Assembly (NCBI GenBank): GCA_036250195.1 | Contig: JAVHZZ010000001.1 | Coordinates: 392,286,783-392,350,782, forward strand | Direction of reading: 5' to 3' | Source of the DNA: Mixophyes australis | Taxonomy: Eukaryota; Chordata; Amphibia; Anura; Limnodynastidae | Length of the DNA: 64,000 bases | Part shown: positions 52,446-64,000 of the stretch, piece after piece | How positions within the stretch are numbered: position 1 is the first letter of the stretch | Layout of the letters: the number at the start of each line of letters is the position of its first letter | Program-made: the position numbers and the translations under genes | Notes under the pieces: model-generated | Databases searched by the model: none | Seen by the model: only the letters and a program-made list of their open reading frames with translations | Told to the model about the DNA's origin: nothing

Positions 52446-54229
52446 TATTCTAATGCTTGAAAATATTTCCACTAATTGCTTTCAGTTTCATCAATCACAT
52501 TCGCTGCCCTTCACTTATCAAGGATGTGCTGGTTTATTCTATCATTGTAAAGAGGTTTAACAGTACTACAGGCTTTGGTATACAGTAATGCTTTAATTAT
52601 AACCAAAAATCTAGAAGATAGAAAAAGATAGATTGAAAGATAAATGAAAAAAAATTAAAAAGTTTTCATCTATCAAATATCTCTCTCTTTACTTACCAGA
52701 TAGGCAGCAGGACTTGCTCTATTTCTATACTACCTATGATAAAGCAGCCTGTGCACATTAACCATCAGAAATTGGTCAGATTTGAACGCTAGTTTATACT
52801 TTACTTAATTGGTACACAAAGCAGAATATGCAGTCTGTTGTATATACTAGCCGCAAGAAAGGAGTATGTTTTGTACACTGTCAACCAGAATGGGATCGGC
52901 TGTATATACGAGTGATGTCTGCCATAATGTTAGAGTAATGCAGAAAATGAAAGTTGCTCAATCAATTTATAAGTTTACAGCACGAGACAGAAAGGGAGGG
53001 GGTCATCTAGAAAAGAGACATATAGCATAAGTCTACAGACAGTATTCCTTTTTTGTTTTGTATTGGCTATTTAGTTATATTATTGCTGCGTGAAAACTCA
53101 CATCCATTTACATAAGCCATGCCCACAATTTCATATGAAATCCTACGGCTCTTTTGCAAATCACACTGAACATCACAGTGAAAAGTTTCTGGCTCCTAAC
53201 TTTTGGAAGTGGCCAGCAAAAGGCACCGACAGCACATGTAACGTGAATAGAAATGATCACTCAAATATGAAACACTTTCAAGTGGTTCCTAACCTTCTTC
53301 TGTAATTGTTCCCTCCACAGGAAATACCCCTACCAGGAGATAATTGCTCCTAATGTTACTCAACTCACTGCTTCCCAATACCTTCAAACTAAGCCTGTAG
53401 CTGTGCCCACAGACAGAGCGTCTGATGAACTCTGATGTGCTCATCTGTAGTTTGTGATAACTCCTGGCATGAACAGCAGCTGTTGCAGTGACCGTGCCTT
53501 GTTTGTTCTTCACCAATCAGATTTATAGCTTCCCTGTTGCCATGGGAAGCTCTGTGATCACAACCAGAGAAGCAAATGTAACCATCACACATTTATTCCA
53601 CGCACTCTCTCCAAAATTTAGGCAGCATAAGTATCCCAGTTGTATTACACTAAATAATTATAAACTGAATATAAAGCAGGGTCAGTTGCACATACATGTA
53701 ATTGATCTCTATATTACAAATGAGTGTTAATTCCTTCAAATTACATTGTAGTACTACCCTCCCTGCTCCTCCACTATTGCTTATTGTGGCCACTGGAAAA
53801 TAAATCCAGTAGAATCCATATAGCTGTAAAGAAAGAAAAAAACACTTTCACTTTCCAGAACTTTGGTGAGCACTGAGGACATCTGTCTTGGTGCATGACA
53901 TTACGATCACTGTAGTGCTCTCCATCGCCAGAATCCTTTAAACAAAATCCTCCCGATCTACAACCTTCCTCTCCCATTCATTCTCCTTTTCTTTCTTTAC
54001 ATGGTCCTAACCACACTGCCTTTACCCCTCTCTTCTCTCCTTTCTTCTAAAAACTTCAGTCGACACAAGGGTCAACAAAAAATAATGCCACCTTTATTAT
54101 CACCCTTTGGAAATCGCGGTGAAGGAGGTCATTCATCCAGTGGCGCAACTGCAAGCATTTATAAAAATCCGTTTAAGGTATGTGAAATGACTCCTGTAGT
54201 TTTGCAAAGAACCACAGTCCCTCATCAGT

Positions 54230-55165
54230 GAAAATATTGGTGCGAGAGGTAATACTCTTGGCAGCCTAATGGGATAAGTTAAGATCATGGATAGGTTTAC
54301 CTATGCCAAATAAGGAGAGATTTCTATTTGCGGGAGTAAAATCTTTGGACAAACCCAGGGTCCTGTCCCAGACTCATAGGGCATCTAGGGTGATGAATGG
54401 GGTGTGGAGAGGTTTAGGTCTGCAAGGTATGGGTAACCAAATCAAATCTGCAATAGGGAAGGGCCCTTTCTAAATCAACCCAGGGCTTACGATGGTCTGG
54501 AAGCGCCCAGTCTCTGATCTGGGATTTAATACATGCCTCCTGGCATGTCAAAACCAAGCTTGCTAGGATGAGCTTTCCCTGTCACTTGGACAAGGCCAGT
54601 CGATGAAATGATAAACGCAAAGGTTTGCCCTTACAGATATATTTGAGCACTAGTAAGTGGAGCATGTCCATAAACGTCTTCAGAGTGAGGTAAGGTATTG
54701 TAGGTTTTTCGGACATTAACTTGGGAAGTAACATCATTTTAAAAATCAATGTGGCGACCTCAAACGATCTAAGAATTAGACAGTTTTGTAAGTTGCGTAG
54801 TCAATTGGGGGTAGTGGACATCAAATTCGTCAGAAACCTTCCTAGGAATATGAATGCCTAAGTAAGAGACAGAACTCTCCTACCAGACAGAACGAAAGCG
54901 GTGTTTCAAATAAGGCAATATATGTGCTGGTAAATTGATAGGGAGGGCCTCTGTTTTGGTGGTATTTAATTTATAATAGGAAGGCCCACTATAGGCGTCT
55001 AAAATCTGGTGCATGGATAGTATCGTCGTCTCCGGGCTGGTCATAAAAAGGAGAACATCATGAGCAAACAGGCAAAGATCATGGCTAGCTCCCATAGCTT
55101 GTAGAAGTCCGAAGGCATTCCGCTAAAGGCTCTATGGCTAGAATATATAGGAGGGGGGGAAACAA
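54230..55165 (-). pseudogene. L1-like LINE reverse transcriptase fragment
   Basis: The minus strand carries part of the ORF2 protein of an L1-type (L1/Tx1 clade) retrotransposon. From 5' to 3' it reads AIEPLAECLRT, then HDLCLFAHDVLLFMTSPETT, then YKLNTTKTEALPINLPAHIL and PYLKHRF. Pieces with stops and shifts follow: SFEVATLIFKMMLLPKLM, PYLTLKTFMDMLHLLVLKYI and LRLSFHRLALSK. FAHD stands where active elements have the catalytic FADD, so an active-site aspartate is lost. The endonuclease domain and the 3' end are absent or unrecognised. The order of segments fits the reverse transcriptase thumb and C-terminal region. Confidence 0.85.
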
Positions 55166-55224
55166 GAGTTTTAGCAGTTAATGTGATACTATAAAAGTGG
55201 TTACTAGATCAGTGGTGATAGATA

Positions 55225-55258
55225 TATATATATATATATATATATCACACACACACAT
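55225..55258. repeat. AT/AC microsatellite
   Basis: A short AT run passes into an AC run. Confidence 0.9.
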
Positions 55259-57969
55259 ATACACTTGGACCCCCAAGTATGAGGGTTTTATTCATTTGGG
55301 ACCCAAGATAGGTGGTACTGCATATCTGATCATCAAGAGACCCCAGGTTCTGGTTGCACACATCTGATCTAAACACTACTCTTAAAAAATGCTAAACTTA
55401 TACAGTCTATGATATAGGAATAGATAATGAGTCTTTCTGCATACTGTAAAACACTTTGGGCATGCTCACCAGAGTAAACCCCAATGTATGTAGTATTTCT
55501 GAACTAAGAATATTTCAGTAGGCAGTTAGCCACAAATATAGTGAGGGCCCATGGCCATTTTAATTTGTCACTGGGAAGTCACAAATAGGAAAAATAGAAC
55601 AAAAAAATAAACAATAATAAAAAGAACTAGATTTTGATGTAGTACTTTCAAATTATTGAACATTTCAAGCAACAAACATCAACAAAAGCAACTTTTCTGC
55701 AACTGTTCTAAAGTTATACACGACATGGTCTGCAAAGAAATAAGATCGTGTTTCCAATATACACAGACAAGTAGAACTAAGGAATACATGTGTGTGAGAT
55801 TAGGAGTTGAACATATTCTTGTATTCCTTAAGGAGCATAGGATCTCTACGACATTTCACCATTTGATTCTGTTTCTGTCCAGTCCTTTCATTTTCCCCCA
55901 GCTTTTTCTAATGTATAATGTCCCAACTTCACTGCTCTTTTTTTTGTTTTTTCCCATAGGAACAATAGAGTCTCACTTTCTTCTTGACTCCTTAAGAAGT
56001 CCAGCTCTAGTTCTACTATTGCCCTTTCCACTCATTAAAATAAAGTACAAATCACGAATTCTGCTGCTTAAGGGTGCAGGAGAAGTTTGAAATGCCATCC
56101 AATTAGCGCTTTTAACGCAAGAAAGTGCTAAGGTGTCGAAGTGTTTCAAACTTCTCCTGTGTCCCCTCGCAGGAGAACAGACCACTATACTGGGTGAGTA
56201 TCTCACCAACCGCTTAAGTCCTGGACACCGGACCCATGTGACTGACGCTAGTTCGGGGAGGGGGTGGACAGTGCCACTTTATTTCTTGATAAGAGTCCTT
56301 CATATAGCCCAGACATTACCAAAAGGCATTTCCAAATCCAATATATAAACCTTTGTATTCTTAAAATAGGTTTGAGGCACAAGTCTACGAATGTCTGTAT
56401 TAAGTTATTTACATATTGATATCTCAGAACTAATTTCACTGATGTTAGCCTCACTGAATCTAGTTACAAAAAGATCATGAAGCCATTTCCAAGTGGCAAT
56501 ATGCAAACAAACCTCCCAAATTCAGGGGAATCGACTGAAAAATCCTTCTGAACAGGACTGGCATATTTGTAGATTAGCAATAAGGAAAAAAAATGATCTC
56601 TGTTTGGTTCCCTGGAATATAGCCTTGACATATGCAAGATATAGCTGTGTAAAGAGCTTCAGCTCTTGTTATTTTCTTTTCAACCTAGTTCTCAGTAACA
56701 ACGTTTTACATATATTTCCTAATACCACAAGGTACAGTACGTCTGCATATGTCAGTGCTACTTTAAATCATAATAATAGGTTTTCATATGGAAATGTATA
56801 GGTTAGGAAGTTTCCCAATATAAAACAACCACTGGTAGGAAATATGACGCAAACGGATTGGAAGGACAGGATACATTTGCAGCATAACAGAAGGCAGAAA
56901 TGATGTCTTGATTACACCAATCTCACTCTTTGTAAGTGGTATCCCCACAGTGTTCAACAAAATATAGATTTCCTGGATGCGGGGATATAAAAATGCTTTC
57001 AGGATATATTAAAACAAACAACATGGGAAATAGAACAAGTGATTGCCGTGAAAATAAAGACATGCATGTATTTCTTGCACAAATATTTAACTTTTCATTT
57101 CTAAGACTGGCTCTTGTTTGACATCTATTACACCGTTTTCCATTCTGCATTTTCCCTGTTGGTACATGAATTACATTTGTAGGATTTTGAGGTTTTTGCT
57201 GTGCTTTAATAACCATCCTCTTGAGATGCTCAGATAAATAAACGCAATTTGTCTCCAAGCTTCATTTGTAGCTGTGGTATCATACAGACCCATTAACATT
57301 TTCATGCACACCGCTTTTATTTAATGGTTTCAAATGCAGAGCGGGGTAATACATAACATGCAGTAATTGTAATTAAATAATACAATAATTAGACTATAAA
57401 CTACCGGAGTTAGGAGGCCATGGTAAGACATAGGTGTGGGATTGCCGTTACCTGCTCTGTGCAAAGGAAAACTTTGATCTTTACAGTTTTTAAAAGTAGT
57501 AACTTGACCTTAGTGTAAGTCAATAGTGAGAGATAAGGAGCTATATTAACAGCCACCTGGTATACAGAAGACTCCAGAAAGAATAATAGAAGACAATAAA
57601 TATAGAAATGTGCAGACACAAAGGTCAAGGGTAGCACAGTTAAGGGGAAAGCATAGCTATATATTTATGTAATTTCATTAACCTTTTATGTAGTCTCCAC
57701 CAGATTGCAAACCGTACCATATGTCAGTCATTGTGATGCAAGCCTCCAATGAAAACAATCATCCACCATATTAAAAGGACAACTCCATGCAAATGAAATA
57801 TTTTACCCTTAAGCGATTCCCCCAGACAGCAGCTACTCACTACAGCTAATGCTGGTATCCGTTGTCACTCCAGGCATAAGAGCCTGCAGAAATTGAAAGC
57901 ACACAGTTTGCATTGACCAATAGTCAACACAACGAGCCATCTAGATGTCAAATCATCTGTGCTGAGTAA

Positions 57970-58385
57970 GGCTGGGTACACAGTATAGTGGTTTCAGACG
58001 ATTATCAGGCCAATCACACAATAACGACTGTTCGGTCCAATATTGGGTAATGTGTATGCTGCAACGATTATCATTCCAAAGAGCATGGTATAGTTTCATT
58101 TCATTTTCAAAACCAGAATAAAAATGTCGTTCAGTGATGGAACAATGTTGTGTGTATGCACTCATCAACTGCAGTGTCCATAGATCTCAATGGAGTTTGC
58201 AGAGGCACAATCTTTTCAGTCAATGGTTATGAGCGCAGATCTGAAGGTAAATTGTGTAAAATGTGTTTAGTGTATACACATAAATCGACATTCTGAACGG
58301 GACTATTGGTTTTTTTTTTAAAATCATTGGTAAAATCATTAATGATATCGCATCAAGAGAAATTTAGTAAAGTGTTTACCCAGCC
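57970..58385. mobile_element. Harbinger-like element, 416 bp, 3-bp duplication TAA
   Basis: The ends GGCTGGGTACACAGTATAG and the inverse of GGCTGGGTAAACACTTTAC are flanked by TAA on both sides (57967-57969 and 58386-58388). The TAA duplication with GG-starting ends fits PIF/Harbinger. The interior has no open frame. Words such as CGACTGTTCGGTCCAATATT are typical of this frog repeat as I remember it. Confidence 0.78.
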
Positions 58386-59294
58386 TAACTATCGAACTAT
58401 GGGTTTCCTTTGCATCAGTTCTTAACAGTTCTACTACTTTGGAAGGGTGGGGATGATAAAAGAATTAATCTTAAAAGACTGCTCCGTTAAACAAAACATT
58501 CTTAGCCCAGAGTGGTTGAATGTGTAGTCCAAATATGTGTTTATAAAGTTTTATTGATTTCAGATTTGACACTCTCTCATGTGTAGTATGTAATGACATA
58601 TTTGCTTTCCTAGGTAGAACAATAGCATTTTAGAATGCTGCATTTTAAGCAAGAGAAACCTGACCTCCTGTACTGGCACGTGGCTTTGAATTGAGAATGC
58701 TGCTTTAATAACAAAGCACTCCAGCTGCACAAACACTCCGTGTAGCCCTAAAAAGAAGATCTAACACTAAAAACTGGACATACGGGATGTTCCGAATGCA
58801 TCCTACTTCTGTACAGCCCTCTGCACCTCATGGGTTTTACCGATTTTCATTGTCGCCTTCTAAGTAGTCCTGATATTATTATATTTGTTTTCCCATGAAT
58901 CTGTGTGCAGTCTGTCCTGATCTTTTGACACGTTATGTACACAGACTTTTAATACTGTGGTACAGTACTTAACATCCATGTAGAGAGTACAGACATCGTA
59001 CAAAATTGAACAGTTATCATTTTGATACACAGAATTTAATGCTGAAATATAAGAGCGGTACATTTGTAAAACAAATGCATCATATAAATGTTTATTTTTT
59101 TTAAAGGATTTAAAACATGGATCAAGGTATTATAAGTACAGCCATTTCTATTCAGCTTATCGCTAGAATATTGCAGTTTGTAGAGCTCATTGTTTAATGT
59201 AAGTGCCTATTTGACGATATCTCAGAACTAAATAGGTTTTCATATGTAGATGTGTACATGAAAAATTCAATGCTTACTATAGAGTGCAGTCTTT

Positions 59295-59858
59295 GGGTCA
59301 AATTCAGTTGTCCGCAAAGTGCTGTCGGACATCACCACTATGGGCCTGATTCATTAAGGAAAGTTAAGTAAAAAAAATTTAGTAAATAGTCTCCTGGACA
59401 AAACCATGTTACAATGCAAGGGGTGCAAATTAGTTTTCTACTTTGCGCAGAAGTTAAATACTGACTGTTTTTCATGTAGCACACAAAAATATCAACGGTA
59501 AATTTCAGTGTACAAATAAGCTATCAAATATGTGTGTGCTACATGAAAAACAGTCAGTATTTAACTTATGTGCAAAGTAGAAAACTAATTTGCACCCCTT
59601 GCAATATAACATGGTTTTGTCCAGGAGACTATTTACTAAATTTTTTTTACTTAACTTTCCTTAATGAATCAGGCCCAGTGTCCGTCTGCACGTACTTCTG
59701 GTTAATACCGCACTGAGATCTTGGCTTATTTCTGCTCACACCTCAATGAGATATAAACAAACAAAGAGTAGATTTCAGGCCAGACATCGCCGCACACTGT
59801 CTTCATGGACCCATTCGGAGGCACTTAGCGGCACATCGCTCAGAATTGAATCTGCCCC
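59295..59858. mobile_element. Outer inverted-end element split by a palindromic MITE
   Basis: The outer left end GGGTCAAATTCAGTTGTCCG and the outer right end, inverted GGGGCAGATTCAATTCTGAG, are related inverted ends. Between them the MITE at 59342-59676 interrupts the element 47 bp from its left end. Confidence 0.6.
59342..59676. repeat. Near-perfect palindromic MITE, 335 bp
   Basis: The ends GGGCCTGATTCATTAAGG are exact inversions. Almost the whole length pairs with itself, including AAGTTAAATACTGACTGTTT, TTCATGTAGCACACA and TAAATAGTCTCCTGGACAAA with their inverses. It is the best-preserved copy of its family here. Confidence 0.9.
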
Positions 59859-61478
59859 ACTGTGTACAGTTTGTTTTGATGAGAGTAATGTCTAATAAGA
59901 TAATGAAGGAAGTTTGCTGGCTGATAATACTGTATATAAAGGGCAGAGGCAGCACATGTCAATCTAACTGGCCATAAGGAGTGTTTAGATGCCTTTTGAG
60001 TCTGGATCACCATCCTCCCAGCAACCATACACAAGCACTTTTTACCAAACAGAGAGGTCAAGTGCACCTTTCATGTGCATTTCAGCAACAAGAAGTAGCA
60101 ATGTGATATATAACAGTCACAGCCAGAAGACATTTGCTATTCTTTATGTGCACTCACTGTGGAGGCTTCCATTGTATAAGCTGAATCAATTGTTATAGGA
60201 AAGCAGCTTACCAGCTGAAGAGAAAGTAAAGACATTGTAGAGGCCCAAAGTGAACTGCATTCTAAATATAGCGCAAGATAACCCGGACAGTCATCAAAAA
60301 TTGTAAAATGTTAAATATCCTAAATTCTGACTCAACGCTTAACTATTGAAGCATTTTTCTAGTTTTCAGAAATGACTTGATATTGTGTGTCCAGATAATG
60401 ATCCTATAAATGTAGTACAACCCGACTTGATGATACTTTGCAGTTCAAGGTTATCACATTTTTTTCTCTGAAGAATATAACAGTATTAATGGCTGAGTCA
60501 TTTGCAGGGGGCTGTCTATCTCCAACACTATATTTTCAAACACACTTTACAAAGGTTGGCTGAATTATCCTACAGACAAGCAAAAGTATTACAAGCCACT
60601 ATCATAGACCTTTATGTTAAACAGAGGGTTATAGAAAAGGTTTTTATCATTAGGAAATATAAATTCAAAAACAAACATCAATGGGTAGAGTTCCCTTTTA
60701 ATCCCAATGAATGGGACAAAAGCTACACACAAATGACCCAATTGTCATACAATTGGTGCATGAATGGACTCTAAAGTCAATATCCATTCTAACAGAATAG
60801 GTCAATTAGCGTAGAGAGTGATGTCTGCCGATAAGTGACGCCATGGAGTTCTGTGATCAGCTAGCCCACCAAACTGCCTGATCTGGTCGTAACAAACGTG
60901 GATGGCACTGCAGGACACAACCTGTCCATACGTCTTCCACAGAGTCTCTTGGAGCTCTAATGAACATGTATGAATGGACTGTTATATTCTGATTTATCTG
61001 GCTGCAGTGCCCCACTACTCTGCACGTGAAGAGTGGAGAATAATAGTGCAAGCCCTGTACAGAGGGGCTAATTGATAAATTGTAGTTCATACATTTCAGT
61101 TTGTGCTGCACCTCTCTGTGCTCGATACTGTAGAGCGACAACAAAAAGTAGTCAGGATACAAAATGTGAGTACATAGTTTATGTAACAAATATTGTCAGG
61201 ATACAATCAGTTTTAAATTGACCAATGGCAATTAGGTATATAACTTCAATACAATGCAACATAAAAAAAAATATTGAAAACAAAAAACAGAAACCTAAGT
61301 GTTTATAAAACCATTTTGCATTAGGAAACAAAAAGCAATAAACATGTATTTTACTATACCATATAAGTGACACATTTAGGATGATTACCCGTTACATTAA
61401 CTTACTGGCAAAATGATCACCAAAAACCCCAAAGCCCATTTATTCCCCTAAAAATGTATTTATCTTTATATACTGTAC

Positions 61479-61561
61479 CTCTGTTTTTAAAGACAGTCCA
61501 CTGTTAAAGAAAATAGCAGACACCGCAATATATGTTATGGTAATTTCTGGCTTCAATGGTC
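61479..61561 (-). CDS. SLC10A7: SLC10A7 internal exon (probably exon 2), 83 bp
   Basis: The minus strand reads acceptor TTTTTTTAG, then 83 bp, then donor GTACAGT. The first two bases complete a glycine codon begun in the previous exon. The next 27 codons read [15 protein letters not shown] followed by [12 protein letters not shown], and there is no stop. This matches my memory of the vertebrate SLC10A7 segment just after the N-terminus, covering the second membrane helix. SLC10A7 is a multi-pass membrane protein of the bile acid/sodium symporter (BASS) family. It is known for a role in Golgi and calcium homeostasis, glycosylation and skeletal development, and is not known as a bile-acid carrier. 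The exon ends in phase 0 and joins directly to the exon at 50863-50999. The exon carrying the start codon was not found between here and 64000. Confidence 0.95.
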
Positions 61562-64000
61562 CTAAAAAAAGCAAACAAACAATCAATCATATAAGTGTTA
61601 ACATCTAGAAGTAAATGTCTATGGTAAACATTATTGGGATTTGGAACAAATAACGGAACAGTACAAATGTCTATGGGCGATAAACAGGCCGATCCTGCAG
61701 GTCAGGCCATGCACCGCATAACAAGATCTGCATCCAATCTGACCACATACGCATGACCACATCAGAGGACATCCGGCCATTTGGTGCACAGGCCGAGCAG
61801 CTGGACCTATTACTACTGATTGAGACCCGCTAGTGAGGTCAGCAGATGACTGCTCACACAGGCCGTTAGTGACATCTTCCCACCACAATTACCAACAAAC
61901 CCAAGTATAATCCCATGAATATTATGGATCAATGTACAGTTATAAAACTATTCTGAATACAAACATTATTTATTAAATACAACATTAGTTATATTCACGA
62001 TCAGCAGCTGATGTGATTTTAAGACAATCTAGGAACATTTCTCATCCCTTAGCTGTGTGTGATGAGGGGTACCCCAGACATTAGGGGGTGTCTGGTAAGA
62101 AAAGGCAACAGTTACTTTATTTTCAGCCACAAAGCCAAACTCTTTACCAATAAAGAACAAGCCTCACCTATATATAAATACACATAGTTTTTCTTATGGC
62201 AGATTAACTACTCTGCAAAAAATAAAATGACCTTGTTATCTCTAATCAATTATATGCAGTATATACTTAGGAACGCTGGAAAAAAAACAACAAAAAATAA
62301 CATTTCCACACAGTTAAATCATACTTGCCAACTTCCAAAAGTTGGCCTCCAGGAAGTGGAAGTGGTTATGTGGGGGGGAGCTCAGTGAATTGCATCATTT
62401 AGCCCCGCCCCCACAGGCGGGTGCATCATTTGACTGTGCAGGGGGGGAGGGGAACAAGCAAAATTTATGAAATTCCCTTAGAATCCCATCATGGAGGCTT
62501 CATATTCTGCCCACTGCACTAGGAAGTGGGCAGATGCGGGTGAATGTCCTACTCTCTCAGGAGTCCGGATAAAAGAATCACTATCCAGGTAATTACTCAG
62601 ATCAATCACCCCAATTGTCTCATCTACAGATACCATTGGGTAGATTTACCCGTTTTTTGGTAGCTTTTACGGCGGTTTCAAAACTGCCACATTTACTAAA
62701 GGCTAAACTGCCAGAAAAACGGCTGTAAACAAATTTCACAAACCACTACTTTACAAATAATCATCCCGATGTTTACTATGATCAAAATACAAAACAGTCA
62801 GATTTACTAAGCTGCTGTTCAACAGGCGAGACTGCTCAAACTGCATGTAGTTTGTGCTATCTTTCCATTCAGAACATAACATATGGCACCATTGATTTCT
62901 GAATTATGGGAACAATAATTATATTTTGATTAAGGTCCAATATAAATATAACATTTGCCTCCATAAGTTAATATTATTTTTCATCATATTAAGGGCGCAA
63001 TATTATGGTATTATGGACGTAATATATTAATTCTACAAGTGTGCATCATAAACAATTATTGCCCCCATTAGCAGTCAAACTCCTTAATATAATTATTTAT
63101 TCATACTGGTCCCATAATACAATAATATTGCCCTCCTAATATGATGAAAAATAATAAATTCCCCCTTAAATTAATTAGAAATTAATTTTGTCTAATCAAT
63201 AAATAATGATTGCCCCTATAATGCATAAGTGAATCATGTGCTCTGAATAGCTAGATAGTAGTTATCTAGCCAATCAGAAGCAGGTATAAAAAAAACCTGT
63301 CTTGTTTGCTGGCAGGTTTAACTAAACCACCGGTGATTTAGCTGTTTTCTTCTCAAATTGTCTTATGGTTAGTTTTTGCATTTACACCACCCATCTTAGT
63401 CAGTACATTGCAGTAAAACATAATAAGAAAGAACTTACAAGAGAAAAATAACTGAAGATCAACATGCAAAAGGTTAGCACATTCACAGTTTTTTTAATTA
63501 TCTACTATGGTTTTGGCTATTATGACTTAAGAAATTTGTGGATAGTGCTGAAAACTAGTTACAACTATATAAGTATTACAATTGTCTATATATGGGTTCC
63601 ATTTAACCTTGTCACCTTCCTGAATCTTTAGCCAACACACAATTTTATAGAATCTAACATTAATAATTCTGCTTGCAGAGCTCAAAATGTTCATTTTCAG
63701 TTGCAGGTAACAATGGTTTCACTATAAAGGGAACACTTTTTGTAAACACTACTCATACATGACAAAGGGTGAAGAGTGGTCCTAAAACATGTTGCTAACT
63801 AGGTTTTTGGGGATTAACACCAGAAAGTGCTTTGTCTGTTTTTTATTTTATTATGTCCTATTTTTCATATGTAACTGATAGGATTATTATGATTCAAAGA
63901 CCAGAGAGAAAGAAACAAAAAGGTGTATATAGGGGCACTCTGGGATGTGTATCTTGAATATGTTAAAAATATATAATCGGTGTTCCGGTGGGCTGCTAAA
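61562..64000 (-). other. SLC10A7: SLC10A7 intron, partial (upstream of the 83-bp exon)
   Basis: This is noncoding AT-rich sequence from the acceptor of the 83-bp exon to the end of the window. It holds a dispersed repeat at about 62325-62575. A MITE-like stretch at about 62640-62830 has two TAGATTTAC/CAGATTTAC-type ends, like the palindromic family seen at 24330. I looked for the exon with the start codon on the minus strand and did not find it. Confidence 0.8.
62325..62575 (+). repeat. Dispersed repeat, second copy of the 43297 family
   Basis: CATACTTGCCAACTTCCAAA at the start and CTGCCCACTGC, GCAGATGCGGGTGAATGTCC and CTCTCAGGAGTCC near the end occur in the same order as at 43297. Confidence 0.5.

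Larger units (their letters stand above)
51000..61478 (-). other. SLC10A7: SLC10A7 intron, 10.5 kb
   Basis: This intron lies between two supported exons. Recognisable content is a SINE fragment near 52345-52445, an L1-like LINE fragment at 54230-55165, a short AT/AC microsatellite near 55225-55258, a Harbinger-like element at 57970-58385 and nested palindromic elements at 59295-59858. The stretches 51000-52340, 52450-54200, 55260-57960 and 59860-61478 contain nothing else I can name, apart from A-runs (51959-51990). A short repeat-like segment near 56060-56180 carries two inverted copies of an AGGAGAAGTTTGAAA-type word. Confidence 0.85.

Noticed and set aside
57836..57892. Possible minus-strand exon with CTGCAG acceptor and GTAGTGAGT donor
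   Set aside because: Its translation matches no part of SLC10A7, and the two neighbouring exons already join in phase without it.
61562..64000. First exon of SLC10A7 with the start codon
   Set aside because: It was expected to the right of the 83-bp exon, but no minus-strand frame with the family N-terminus was found before the window ends.

Overview
This is a vertebrate intronic window, most likely from a frog (anuran). The only protein-coding gene I can support is SLC10A7, the solute carrier family 10 member 7 of the bile-acid/sodium symporter fold. It lies on the minus strand as four small exons at 61479-61561, 50863-50999, 45899-45974 and 25740-25778, in transcription order from right to left. 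The four exons total 335 bp. They have correct splice signals, their reading phases join without a shift (2 to 0, 0 to 2, 1 to 0, 0 to 0), and they give one continuous stretch of protein. The first exon (expected to the right of 64000) and the exons after the 39-bp microexon (expected to the left of position 1) were not found. The window therefore starts and ends inside introns.

The rest is intron filled with repeats, mainly DNA transposons and palindromic MITEs. The frog assignment is an inference from the style of these repeats (short palindromes containing GGGCCTGATTCATTAAGG, CCAATCAGATTC or CAGGCCTGTCCAA, an L2 tail reading GCGCTACGGAATTTG, an element with TAGAGATG ends) together with a vertebrate gene.

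Layout from left to right. 1-5600: intron with an inverted repeat, a SINE, an L2 tail and a palindromic MITE. 5610-9615: a 4-kb element with inverted ends and an 8-bp target duplication (hAT-like). It carries a fold-back repeat between two long AT runs and a 25-bp tandem array. 11.8-12.2 kb: a MITE with a 17-bp perfect hairpin. 13.8-17.1 kb: a decayed tyrosine-recombinase element split by an L2 LINE, both on the minus strand. 17322-17952: a deletion derivative of a Helitron that keeps the C-terminal helicase motif. 22.5-24.5 kb: two more palindromic elements. 25740-25778: SLC10A7 microexon. 27-30 kb: MITEs. 30597-33397: a 2.8-kb GC-rich minisatellite with a 394-bp higher-order duplication. 34-45 kb: a 32-bp tandem repeat, further MITEs, a 1.27-kb hAT-like element and a 430-bp fold-back with an apparent target duplication. 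45899-45974: SLC10A7 exon. 49.7-51 kb: MITEs, then an SLC10A7 exon. 54.2-55.2 kb: an L1-like LINE fragment. 57970-58385: a Harbinger-like element. 59295-59858: two nested palindromic elements. 61479-61561: SLC10A7 exon.

I see no RNA gene, CRISPR array, operon or promoter. Nothing here looks like a new biological system. The most interesting items are the minisatellite, the nested transposons, and the several elements that can be delimited to the base by their target duplications.
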